Assembly: GCA_023434535.1 (NCBI GenBank)
Contig: JAEYSR010000193.1
Location: 1-20,288 of the forward strand
Source of the DNA: Actinomycetes bacterium
GTDB taxonomy: Bacteria; Actinomycetota; Acidimicrobiia; Acidimicrobiales; Microtrichaceae
Direction: 5' to 3'
Length of the DNA: 20,288 nucleotides
The notes under the pieces are model-generated. The model was not told where the DNA came from. It made no database searches and saw only the letters and a program-made list of their open reading frames with translations. Position 1 is the stretch's first letter. Each line of letters opens with the position of its first letter. Made by a program: the position numbers and the translations under genes. Below, one piece after another: positions 7,017 to 16,030 of the stretch.

Positions 7017-7031
7017 GACCAACCAGTGGTC
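7017..7031. terminator. Weak hairpin between the TetR and mutB gene ends
   Basis: GACCA and TGGTC pair around a 5-base loop. A second small stem, TCTCG/CGAGA with loop GGCA, precedes it (about 7003-7016). There is no T tract. They may help end transcription from both sides of this convergent gap. Confidence 0.25.
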
Positions 7032-7062
7032 CGTCATGCCCAAGTTCGTCGGTGATCCCAGG

Positions 7063-9278
<2,216 letters not shown>

Positions 9279-9282
<4 letters not shown>

Positions 9283-11180
9283 GCCTGCTCCTTCGAGCCG
9301 TCGATGCCGAGCAGCTCCTGCGCTCGTTCCAGCACGGCCAGCACGTCGACGCCGACGTGGACGAACTCGTCGACGCCGGCGGCCTCCTCGTCGGCCCGGC
9401 GATCACCCGGGTTGCCGGCCACGTAGACCCGCTGCGCCCCGGCAGCCGAGAGGGCGGCCGCCGTGGCGACGGCACGCTCCTCGTACACCTTGTCCGACGA
9501 GCAGATGCACACCAGGGCGGCGCCGCTGGCGGCGAAGTCCTCGACGGCCTCCTCCGCGGTGGCGAAGCCCGACGAGGAGCCGCGCTCCGAGGTGGTGGTT
9601 CGGAGGCCGCCGGCCTCGAAGAGGTTCTTGGCGAAGGTGGCCCGGGCGGTGTGGGTGGCCACCGGTCCGAGGTTGGCGAGGAAGACCGTCGGGTCCTGGC
9701 CGGCGGCGCGGGCCGCATCGGCGCGGTCGCGCAGGTCCTCGAAGCGCTCGGCCCAGCGGACCGGGACGAGGATCGGTCGGGCCTCGGCGTCGACCGGCTC
9801 GGCCGGCGGCGGCGGGTCCGCTCCGAGGTCGGGGAACTCGCTCACTCCGGTGATGGGCGCACGACGGGTGGCGACCCGGGCCATCCGGGCGTCGCGGACG
9901 TCCGCGATGCGGGCGCCGAGGGTGCCGTCGAGCAGGACCGTCGGCATGCCGCCGGTCAGCTCGAGCTCCTGGAAGATGCTCCAGGCCACCCGCGCCAGCT
10001 CGTCGGTCAGGCTCTCCACGTAGCCGGAGCCGCCGGCCGGATCGAGCACCCGGCCCAGGTTCGACTCCTCCTGGAGGAGCAGCTGGGTGTTGCGGGCCAT
10101 GCGCCGCCCCAGGTCGCCCGGGTCGCCGAGCAGCACGTCGTAGGGCTGGGCCGTGACGCCGTCGGCGCCGCCGACTCCGGCCGCGAACACCGCTGCGGTC
10201 GTGCGCAGCAGGTTCACCCACGGGTCTCGCCGGGTGAGCATGCGCTGCGCCTCGGTCACGTGCAGGACGGGGGCCTGCGCCTCGGGCGACACTCCGCACG
10301 CGTCGAGCAGCGCGGCCCACAGCCGGCGGGCGGCCCGCAGCTTGGCGACCGTGGCGAACACGTCCTCGTCGGCGGCCAGGTCGAGCGCGATCTGGCCGGC
10401 GGCCTCATCGGCCGACAGCCCGGCGTCGGCCATGGCCCGCAGGTAGGCGGCACCGGTCGCCAGCAAGACGGCCAGTTCCTGCGCCTCGGACGCTCCGGCC
10501 TCGACGGCGGGCAGCGTGCTGACCGTGACGGCCCGCACCTTGGGGAACCGCTCGGCGGTCCGCGCCGCCAGTGCGCCGAGCTGGGCGAGCAGCTCAGAGG
10601 GCTCCCGGCCGGCGCCGCCCTTGGCGGCGAGTGCGGCCAAGGGGTCCGCGCCGAACCCTCCGACGGCGGCACCGTCGTCCACGCCCCGCTCCTCCCAGAG
10701 GGAGATGAGGGCGTCGGCCGCGGCGGTGGCGTCGAAGCCCGGCCGGAGCACGACGGGAGCCAGGTCCAGCAGGACCCCGTCGAGGACCGCCGGCAGGTCG
10801 GTCACGCCGGCGACCCACGGGACCTCCAGGCTGGTGACGCCGCGCTCGAGGTCCTGGAGGGCCCGGGCGTTGGCCGTGGCCGCGTCGGGGCCGGTCACGA
10901 CCGACCGGATGTCCCACGCCACGTCGACGCGACCGGCGGCGTGCGCACCGCGCGTGAACGGGGCCTGACCGGGGAACCCCGCCTCGTCGTTCCCGCCCGG
11001 CGAGTTCGACGGCGTGTACAGCGGCTGGACGGTGATGCCGTCCGCCGTGGTCGACACCAGCTTGGTGAAGGGCGCCCCCTTGAGCACCTTGTCGACCGCT
11101 GCCAACCACGCGTCCTCGTCGACCGGATCGAATCCGCCGGCGAGCACCGTCGTCCCCTCGGCTCCTGCGCCGTCGACCAC
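9279..11180 (-). CDS. mutA: Methylmalonyl-CoA mutase, small subunit
   Basis: A 633-residue paralogue of MutB that forms the non-catalytic half of the heterodimer. It keeps the barrel outline (GAPFTKLVSTTADGITVQPLY near the start, RMARNTQLLLQEESNLGRVLDPAGGSGYVE in the middle) and a C-terminal Rossmann-like domain. The cobalamin motif is lost: where MutB has GQDGHDRG this protein reads NLGPVATHTARATF, with no D-x-H-x-x-G. That loss is normal for MutA. The GTG at 11180 is supported by GGAGG (11188-11192) 7 nt upstream. It is followed by mutB with a 4-base overlap, so the pair is co-translated. The reductase gene ends 54 bp upstream on the same strand, so read-through from it is possible. Confidence 0.96.
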
Positions 11181-11187
11181 CCGTAGA

Positions 11188-11192
11188 CCTCC
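11188..11192 (-). promoter_or_regulatory. Shine-Dalgarno of mutA
   Basis: GGAGG on the minus strand, 7 nt before the GTG at 11180. It decides this start and shows that mutA is translated from a leadered message, unlike many genes in the window. Confidence 0.7.
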
Positions 11193-11234
11193 ACGTCGCG
11201 GCGCCCCGGTGCGTCCGGTCGCCGTCGTGCGAGG

Positions 11235-11870
11235 TTACCGAACCTCGCTCCAGGGGTCCGAGGCCGGACCCGACACCGTGGCGCCGACGGGCTGGGCCGC
11301 GGCCGGAGCACCGGCGGGCTGCCGGGGCACGACGGCACGCCGAGGAGCCGGGCGCTTGATGAACCGGTAGGCGGTCAGCACGGTCAGGACGCCCATGAGC
11401 CCGAACGTCACCACCCGGAACACCGGGTTCCCCGAGTCGGCCCCCGCCGTCATGGCGTGGATCGCCACCATGACCGCCACGGGGTACGAGAGGTAGTGGA
11501 GACCGCGCCAGAGCTTGCGTGGCATCCGCCGCTGCAGGAGGGACGTCCCCTCGACCACGAGCAGGAGCCAGAACGCCCCGATGCCCCACGCCACGGCTCC
11601 GGCCCGATAGGCCGACTGGAACGGCACGAACAGCTCGGACCAGGAGAAGTACGCGTAGCTGTCGAGGACGAGGGCGACGAGGTGGACGGCGATGAACGTG
11701 ACGCTGAGCCCGCCGAGCATCCGGTGCATGTCGGTCAACCACGCGGGCATGCCCTTGCGGGGGATCACCTTGGTGGTGAGCAGCAGACCCCAGATGAGCG
11801 TGAGCGCGATGAGGACCGCCGCCACCATGCCGCTCGAACGTGCGACCCACCACCAGAACTGCGATGTCAC
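11235..11870 (-). CDS. Ferric-reductase-like transmembrane heme protein
   Basis: A 211-residue membrane protein with about five hydrophobic helices (near 13-33, 50-70, 92-108, 126-142 and 150-169) and a Pro/Ala-rich C-terminal tail. Four histidines sit in helices at positions suited to bis-heme b binding: His49 (DMHRMLG), His63 (AVHLVAL), His125 (GLHYLSYP) and His138 (AIHAMTAG). This is the pattern of the ferric-reductase-like / YedZ (MsrQ) transmembrane domain, which carries electrons across the membrane. There is no flavin or NADPH domain, so a separate partner is needed; none is adjacent. GTG at 11870 with AGGAGG (11877-11882) 6 nt upstream fixes the start. It ends with TAA 54 bp before mutA and is divergent from the DoxX gene. 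Confidence 0.85.
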   Translation of the reverse strand: MTSQFWWWVARSSGMVAAVLIALTLIWGLLLTTKVIPRKGMPAWLTDMHRMLGGLSVTFIAVHLVALVLDSYAYFSWSELFVPFQSAYRAGAVAWGIGAFWLLLVVEGTSLLQRRMPRKLWRGLHYLSYPVAVMVAIHAMTAGADSGNPVFRVVTFGLMGVLTVLTAYRFIKRPAPRRAVVPRQPAGAPAAAQPVGATVSGPASDPWSEVR

Positions 11871-11876
11871 GCGGAA

Positions 11877-11882
11877 CCTCCT
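11877..11882 (-). promoter_or_regulatory. Shine-Dalgarno of the ferric-reductase-like gene
   Basis: A full AGGAGG on the minus strand, 6 nt before GTG 11870. A possible -10, CACCCT (11887-11892, minus strand), lies just upstream and would give a very short leader containing this site. Confidence 0.65.
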
Positions 11883-11895
11883 GCTCAGGGTGTCG

Positions 11896-11911
11896 GGCGT
11901 CGGTCGACGCC
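11896..11911. promoter_or_regulatory. 16-bp dyad in the reductase/DoxX divergent region
   Basis: GGCGTCG (11896-11902) and CGACGCC (11905-11911) are perfect inverted 7-mers with a 2-bp centre. The dyad lies directly upstream of the possible reductase -10, where a repressor or activator would sit. No regulator gene is adjacent. Confidence 0.4.
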
Positions 11912-12027
11912 ACTTGAGCCCGTGCCGCCGGCGTCTGCCGCTGGACCCATCCTCGGTGCGCCGGCTGTGAGCGACCCGAGAGGCGGGTTGGAATCCGGTG
12001 AGTGCTCGGCGCCGGGTCGTCGCGACC

Positions 12028-12048
12028 TACAGTCGACGGCTCCGGAGG
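12028..12048 (+). promoter_or_regulatory. Candidate -10 and Shine-Dalgarno of the DoxX gene
   Basis: TACAGT (12028-12033) is a TANNNT -10 candidate. GGAGG (12044-12048) lies 7 nt before the ATG at 12056 and is a strong ribosome site that chooses this start over an upstream in-frame ATG at 12002. Confidence 0.5.
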
Positions 12049-12055
12049 TGTCCGA

Positions 12056-12577
12056 ATGGGCGACGAGTTCAACCTGATCATGCTGATCCTGCGAGTCATC
12101 GCAGGGCCGACGATCTTCCTGCACGGCTACAACAAGATGTTCCGGGGCGGGAAGATCCCCGGGACCGCCGGGTGGTTCGAGAGCATCGGCATGAAGCCGA
12201 ACGGGACGATCCACGCGTACATGGCCGCGTGCACCGAGATGGGCTGCGGCGCCCTCATCCTGCTGGGCCTCCTGACGCCCTTCGGCGCCGCCGGCGTCAT
12301 CGGCACGATGGTCGTGGCGGGCTGGACGGTCCACCGCGACGCCTTCTTCATCGTGAAGTCCGGCTGGGAGATCGTCATGGTGATGGCGACGCTGTTCTTC
12401 GCCATCGGCGCCCTGGGCCCGGGCAAGTGGTCGCTCGACTACGCCTTGTTCGAGAACGACGTCTTCTACCTGAACGGCTACGCACCGATCCTGATCAGCG
12501 CGGTGCTCGGCATCGGCGCCGGCGTGCTGCTGCTCGTCACCTGCTACCGCCCCAACTCCGTGGAGTCCGCCTCCTAG
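12056..12577 (+). CDS. DoxX-family membrane protein
   Basis: A 173-residue protein with four hydrophobic helices. It begins with the DoxX signature (LILRVIAGPTIFLHGYNKMF, about 6-25) and continues through GTAGWFESIGMKPNG, a helix with EMGCGALILLGLLTPFGAAGVIGTM, and a last helix near the C terminus. DoxX proteins are small membrane proteins linked to redox and respiratory functions; in mycobacteria one partners a thiosulfate sulfurtransferase and superoxide dismutase. Here the divergent neighbour is a heme b membrane protein, which fits a redox role but proves nothing. The TAG stop at 12575-12577 is followed after one base by the first copy of the 50-bp repeat. Confidence 0.85.
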   Translation: MGDEFNLIMLILRVIAGPTIFLHGYNKMFRGGKIPGTAGWFESIGMKPNGTIHAYMAACTEMGCGALILLGLLTPFGAAGVIGTMVVAGWTVHRDAFFIVKSGWEIVMVMATLFFAIGALGPGKWSLDYALFENDVFYLNGYAPILISAVLGIGAGVLLLVTCYRPNSVESAS

Positions 12578-12578
12578 C

Positions 12579-12628
12579 GATATAGGGGTCGCGCCGCACA
12601 AGGATTCGTCGTTTCGATCCGCAGATCC
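12579..12628. repeat. Intergenic 50-bp repeat, copy 1
   Basis: This stretch matches 13392-13441 in the same orientation at 44 of 50 positions, including an unbroken 18-base core GGGTCGCGCCGCACAAGG. The similarity begins at GATATA and ends at GATCC; flanking bases do not match. It starts 2 bp after the DoxX stop and ends just before the PIG-L ribosome site. It does not match a terminator, attC site or insertion-sequence end that I know. Confidence 0.85.
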
Positions 12629-12630
12629 CC

Positions 12631-12637
12631 GAGGGGG
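12631..12637 (+). promoter_or_regulatory. Shine-Dalgarno of the PIG-L gene
   Basis: GAGGGGG lies 5 nt before the ATG at 12643 and supports that start. It lies just outside repeat copy 1. Confidence 0.5.
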
Positions 12638-12642
12638 CCGAC

Positions 12643-13386
12643 ATGACCGATTCGCTCGACGAGCTCCCCGAGGACTGGGACCGGGCGCTGGCCGTCGTCG
12701 CCCACCCCGACGACCTGGAGTACGGCGCGGCATCCGCGATCGCCCGTTGGACCGCGCAGGGAAAGACGGTCACGTACCTGCTCGTGACCGACGGCGAGGC
12801 CGGCATCGACGGCATGGCTCCCGACGTGTGCGGGCCGCTGCGACGTCAGGAGGAGATCGCGTCGGCCGCCGTCGTCGGCGTGGACACCGTCGAGTTCCTC
12901 GGTCGACCCGACGGGCTGGTCACGGCGGACCTCGAGCTGCGGCGGGATCTGGCGGCGGCCGTGAGGAGACACCGGCCCGACGTGGTGATCTCGATCAACT
13001 TCCGGGAGCACTGGGGTGGTCGGGGCTGGAACCACGTCGACCACCGCGAGACCGGCCTGGCCCTGCTCGACGCGGCGCGTGACGCCGGGAACCGCTGGCT
13101 GTTCACCGACCTGGTCGACCCGACGACCGGCGAGGTGCTCGAGCCGTGGCCGGGCGTCCGGTTCGCAGCGTTCTCCGGATCGGACGAGTCGACCCACGCC
13201 GTCGACGTGACCGACTGGATCCACAAGGGAGTCGAGTCGCTCGAGGCGCACCGCACCTACCTCGACGGGCTGCCCGAGGGGACGTTGGGGACCGACCCCG
13301 AGCCGTTCCTCCGCAGCATCGCAGCGCAGACCGGCCCGCGGCTGGGTGTCGAGCTCGCCGCACCGTTCGAGCTCATCGAGCTCTGA
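12643..13386 (+). CDS. PIG-L / LmbE-family deacetylase
   Basis: A 247-residue zinc hydrolase. AHPDD (20-24) gives the first metal and catalytic residues (His21, Asp23, Asp24), and NHVDHRETG (130-138) supplies the second metal histidine (His134). LLVTDGEAG and RRQEEIASAAVVGVDTVEFLG are standard PIG-L segments. The family removes acetyl groups from N-acetylglucosamine conjugates: MshB and Mca in mycothiol metabolism and related sugar or antibiotic deacetylases. Leu25 replaces the Glu often found after HPDD, as in members reading HPDD(I/L)EYG, so the exact substrate is open; an MshB- or Mca-like role is not proven. The gene is bracketed by two copies of the 50-bp repeat, one before its ribosome site and one 5 bp after its stop. 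Confidence 0.88.
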   Translation: MTDSLDELPEDWDRALAVVAHPDDLEYGAASAIARWTAQGKTVTYLLVTDGEAGIDGMAPDVCGPLRRQEEIASAAVVGVDTVEFLGRPDGLVTADLELRRDLAAAVRRHRPDVVISINFREHWGGRGWNHVDHRETGLALLDAARDAGNRWLFTDLVDPTTGEVLEPWPGVRFAAFSGSDESTHAVDVTDWIHKGVESLEAHRTYLDGLPEGTLGTDPEPFLRSIAAQTGPRLGVELAAPFELIEL

Positions 13387-13391
13387 CGACG

Positions 13392-13441
13392 GATATAAGG
13401 GTCGCGCCGCACAAGGTTTCGTCGTCCGGATCCGAAGATCC
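13392..13441. repeat. Intergenic 50-bp repeat, copy 2
   Basis: Same orientation as copy 1, with six mismatches. It lies between the convergent ends of the PIG-L and amidohydrolase genes. In this copy the right end forms a small hairpin, GGATC-CGAA-GATCC (13428-13441), and an outer stem GACGACG/CGTCGTC (about 13385-13427) is possible; the outer stem is not kept in copy 1. Confidence 0.85.
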
Positions 13442-13461
13442 TCCAGCGGCGGCGCGTCGTG

Positions 13462-15192
13462 TCAGCGGGCGCCGCGGAGGAGCCGGCCGGGGCGGACGCC
13501 CTGGTCCTCGCCGTCGAGCAGAGTGACCTCGCCCGACTTGATCGTCGCGACGTAGCCGTCGGCCCTCTGGATGAACCGACGGGCGTCGCCCGGAAGGTCG
13601 TGGACCATCTCGGGCCGGCGGAGGCTCAGACCCTCGAGGTCGATCAGGTTCACGTCGCCGACCTTGCCGGGTGCGAGCACGCCGCGGTCGCCCAGGCCGT
13701 ACAACGACGCCGTCTCCGACGTGAGCGTCCGCACCGCCTGCTCGAGCGGGATGCCCTCGGCCCGGTCGCGGGCCCAGTGCGTCAGCAGGTACGTGGGCGT
13801 CGACGCGTCGCAGGTCGTGCCGCAGTGCGCTCCACCGTCGCCCAGACCCCAGCGCGTGGCGGGGCTGGTCAGCATCTCGTGGACCGCGTCCAGGTTGAAG
13901 TCGGTGTAGTTGAGCAGCGGCCGCATGATCAGCGCGTTGCCGTCGTCGCCGAGCAGGTCGTCGTAGTACACCTCCCACGGGCTGAGCCCCTGGGCTCGGG
14001 CCCGGGCCCCGATCGTGTCGGTGGTGGACGGCTCGTAGTCGGGCACCGAGCCCATGGTGACCACGCGATCCGGGTCCAGGAACTGCGTCATGGCCGGGTC
14101 CATCTCGCCGACCTCGGCCAGCAGCGCCTCCCGGAAGCTCGGGTCCTTCATGGCCGCCACCCGCTCGGACAGCGGGGCCATGCCGACCTTGGCCCACGAC
14201 GGGCAGTACGAGAACGGGTGGAAGGTCTGCAAGCCGAGCAGCAGGTTGATCGGCCGGGCGGCGACCTGGGGGATGACCAGGGAGCCCTCGGCCTGGGCCT
14301 CGGCGCTCAGCTCGAGCATGCGCCGGTACGACAGCGGGTCGTGGTCGTTCTGGGTCAAGGCGAACACGATCGGCCGACCGATCGCCGCGCCGAGCTTGCG
14401 CATCCACGCCATCTCGAGGTCGGGGGCGGCCAGGTCCTCGCCCAGCGCTCCGGCGGGGGCGAGCTCGAAGACGCCGGCGCCGGCCTCGGCGAGCGCGGCA
14501 CCGATGCCGAACAGCTCGTCCTCGGCGGCGAAGGTGCCCGGCACCGGCTCGCCGTCGATCGCCATGTGGGCGATGGTCCGCGAGGTGGAGAAGCCGAGCG
14601 CGCCGGCCCGGATGGCCTCGCCGACGATCTGCGCCATCGCCGCGATGTCGTCCGGTGTGGCGGCCTCGTTGCGGGCCCCTCGTTCGCCCATGACGTAGGC
14701 CCGCACCGCGCCGTGCGGGATCTGTGTGCCCACGTCGAGGGACTTCGGCGTGCCCTCGACCGCGTCGAGGTACTCGGGGAACGTCTCCCAGCCCCACTTG
14801 ATGCCGTCGGACAGGGCCGCGCCGGGGATGTCCTCGACGCCCTCCATCAGACCGATCAGCCACTCGTGGCGGTCGGGGTGGACGGGGGCGAAGCCGACGC
14901 CGCAGTTGCCCATGACGACCGTGGTCACGCCGTGCCAGCACGTCGGGGTGAGCATCGGGTCCCAGGTGACCTGGCCGTCGAAGTGGGTGTGGATGTCCAC
15001 GAACCCGGGCGTGACGAGCAGGCCGTCGGCGTCCAGCTCCCTCCGGGCGGCTCCGTCGATGCGGCCGCCACCCTCCCCGTCGGACCCGCCGACGTCGGTG
15101 ATGATGCCGTCGGTGACGGCGACGTCGGCCGTGCGGGCCGGAGAGCCGGTCCCGTCGACGACCGTGCCGCCGCGGATGATCAGGTCGTGCAC
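13462..15192 (-). CDS. N-acyl-D-amino-acid deacylase-like amidohydrolase
   Basis: A 576-residue amidohydrolase-superfamily enzyme. It opens with DLIIRGGTVVDGTGSPARTADVAV, the usual N-terminal beta-sandwich, then PGFVDIHTHFDGQ with metal ligands His68 and His70. MGNCGVGFAP places Cys97 where D-aminoacylases use a cysteine as zinc ligand. GDGGAHCG near the C-terminal part supplies the catalytic Asp. LSDGIKWGWETFPEYLDAVE and ALGFSTSRTIAH are typical of the D-aminoacylase branch, which hydrolyses N-acyl-D-amino acids or related amides; many actinobacterial members have no tested substrate. The GTG at 15192 is chosen because GGGGGA (15198-15203) lies 5 nt upstream and the family's N terminus starts there; the reading frame stays open further upstream but is not conserved-looking. 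Confidence 0.9.
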   Translation of the reverse strand: MHDLIIRGGTVVDGTGSPARTADVAVTDGIITDVGGSDGEGGGRIDGAARRELDADGLLVTPGFVDIHTHFDGQVTWDPMLTPTCWHGVTTVVMGNCGVGFAPVHPDRHEWLIGLMEGVEDIPGAALSDGIKWGWETFPEYLDAVEGTPKSLDVGTQIPHGAVRAYVMGERGARNEAATPDDIAAMAQIVGEAIRAGALGFSTSRTIAHMAIDGEPVPGTFAAEDELFGIGAALAEAGAGVFELAPAGALGEDLAAPDLEMAWMRKLGAAIGRPIVFALTQNDHDPLSYRRMLELSAEAQAEGSLVIPQVAARPINLLLGLQTFHPFSYCPSWAKVGMAPLSERVAAMKDPSFREALLAEVGEMDPAMTQFLDPDRVVTMGSVPDYEPSTTDTIGARARAQGLSPWEVYYDDLLGDDGNALIMRPLLNYTDFNLDAVHEMLTSPATRWGLGDGGAHCGTTCDASTPTYLLTHWARDRAEGIPLEQAVRTLTSETASLYGLGDRGVLAPGKVGDVNLIDLEGLSLRRPEMVHDLPGDARRFIQRADGYVATIKSGEVTLLDGEDQGVRPGRLLRGAR

Positions 15193-15197
15193 GTCAG

Positions 15198-15252
15198 TCC
15201 CCCGTGTGCTGTCCCCCCTGCGGACCGGCGGAACCGGCCCGGGGCCATTGTG
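15198..15252 (-). promoter_or_regulatory. Ribosome site and possible -10 of the amidohydrolase gene
   Basis: GGGGGA (15198-15203) precedes the GTG by 5 nt. CACAAT (15247-15252, minus strand) preceded by TGG resembles an extended -10 and would give a leader of about 48 nt. The -10 is tentative. Confidence 0.35.
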
Positions 15253-15379
15253 CCAGCCCGGCACCGTCGGCGGGCGGGCGACGCTCCATGACGGAGGGCG
15301 CGCCCGGACCGACGCGAGCGGGATGGGTGACAAATGGATTCTCCAGTCGGGGCCGGGACACGCCGACGCTGGGAGGACG

Positions 15380-15958
15380 ATGTCATCGCCAGCACGCGGC
15401 CCCGACGCGCCCCCGACCGACGCACCCGGTTCCGACCTCCACCGACTGAGCGCGTCGGTCGACCGCCTGACCGAGCACGCGTCGGACTGGTCCACGGGCC
15501 GGCTCTTCGACGAGGGGCTCGACCTGGTGCGCGACGTCTCGTGGGCCGACGCCTGCGCGCTCCTCCGCGTCGAGGCCGACCAGGTGACCGTCGTGCACGC
15601 CCGACCGACCACGCCGTCGCGCTGTCCGGAGGACCCCGACGCGCCCCTGCCGCCGGTCGACCCGACGGTGCCGACCACGTGGTTCCCGTGGGGCCTCGCA
15701 CCGATACAGGCCGACCGGTTCGTGCTGATCGACGACGCCCGGGCCCTGCCTGCGTCGCCGACGGGCACCGCCACGCTCGGGTCGCTCGGCGTCCGCTCGT
15801 GCCTCCACCTCCCGCTGCGCCAGCGCGGCCGGACCGGCGGGGCGCTGCAGGTGTTCTGGACCGGCCCCCGCCTGGAGTGGGACGACGACCGGGGACGCCT
15901 GCTGAGGACCCTCGGCCGGTTCCTGCTCAGCTGCGACGGTCGGACGCCCCGGGTCTGA
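15380..15958 (+). CDS. Small GAF-like domain protein
   Basis: A 192-residue soluble protein. After a Pro/Asp-rich start, an amphipathic helix (LHRLSASVDRLTEHASDW) leads into a GAF-like fold: GLDLVRDVSWADACALLRVEADQVTVVHAR, then LGSLGVRSCLHLPLRQRGRTGGALQVFW, whose last strands are the most GAF-like part, and a final helix DRGRLLRTLGRFLL. GAF domains bind small ligands or mediate signalling; there is no kinase, GGDEF, STAS or ANTAR output domain, so it would act by protein contact or be a sensor remnant. ATG 15380 has GGGAGG at 15371-15376, only 3 nt away, slightly close; an in-frame ATG at 15323 is the alternative. Ligand and partner unknown. Confidence 0.65.
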   Translation: MSSPARGPDAPPTDAPGSDLHRLSASVDRLTEHASDWSTGRLFDEGLDLVRDVSWADACALLRVEADQVTVVHARPTTPSRCPEDPDAPLPPVDPTVPTTWFPWGLAPIQADRFVLIDDARALPASPTGTATLGSLGVRSCLHLPLRQRGRTGGALQVFWTGPRLEWDDDRGRLLRTLGRFLLSCDGRTPRV

Positions 15959-15968
15959 CAGGACGACG

Positions 15969-16030
15969 GGTCAGGACAGGTCGGCAGGTCAGGACAGGTC
16001 AGCGGGTCAGGACAGGTCGGCGGGTCAGGA
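15969..16030. repeat. 18-bp tandem repeat, about 3.4 units
   Basis: Units at 15969-15986, 15987-16004 and 16005-16022 share GGTCAGGACAGGTC plus a variable 4-base end, and a partial fourth unit (16023-16030) runs into the 3' end of the permease gene. The TCA within the fourth unit is the permease stop on the minus strand, and every unit repeats that TGA in the same frame. Confidence 0.9.

Noticed and set aside
12579..13441. Integron cassette array, with the 50-bp elements as attC sites
   Set aside because: The element follows stop codons like attC, but it lacks GTTRRRY/RYYYAAC core sites and the long imperfect palindrome, and no integrase is present. The genes are ordinary metabolic genes in neighbouring style.
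12579..13441. Coding peptide on the minus strand of the repeats (both copies translate to similar residues around LCGAT)
   Set aside because: The similarity follows from the DNA repeat itself. The frames are part of longer antisense readings of real genes, and there is no start with a ribosome site.
13459..15291. Long plus-strand open frame opposite the amidohydrolase
   Set aside because: The minus strand carries complete amidohydrolase motifs and a good ribosome site; the plus frame has no recognisable domain.
15193..15774. N-terminal extension of the amidohydrolase to 15774
   Set aside because: It would overlap the GAF gene, and the family begins at DLIIRGG directly after a ribosome site and GTG at 15192.
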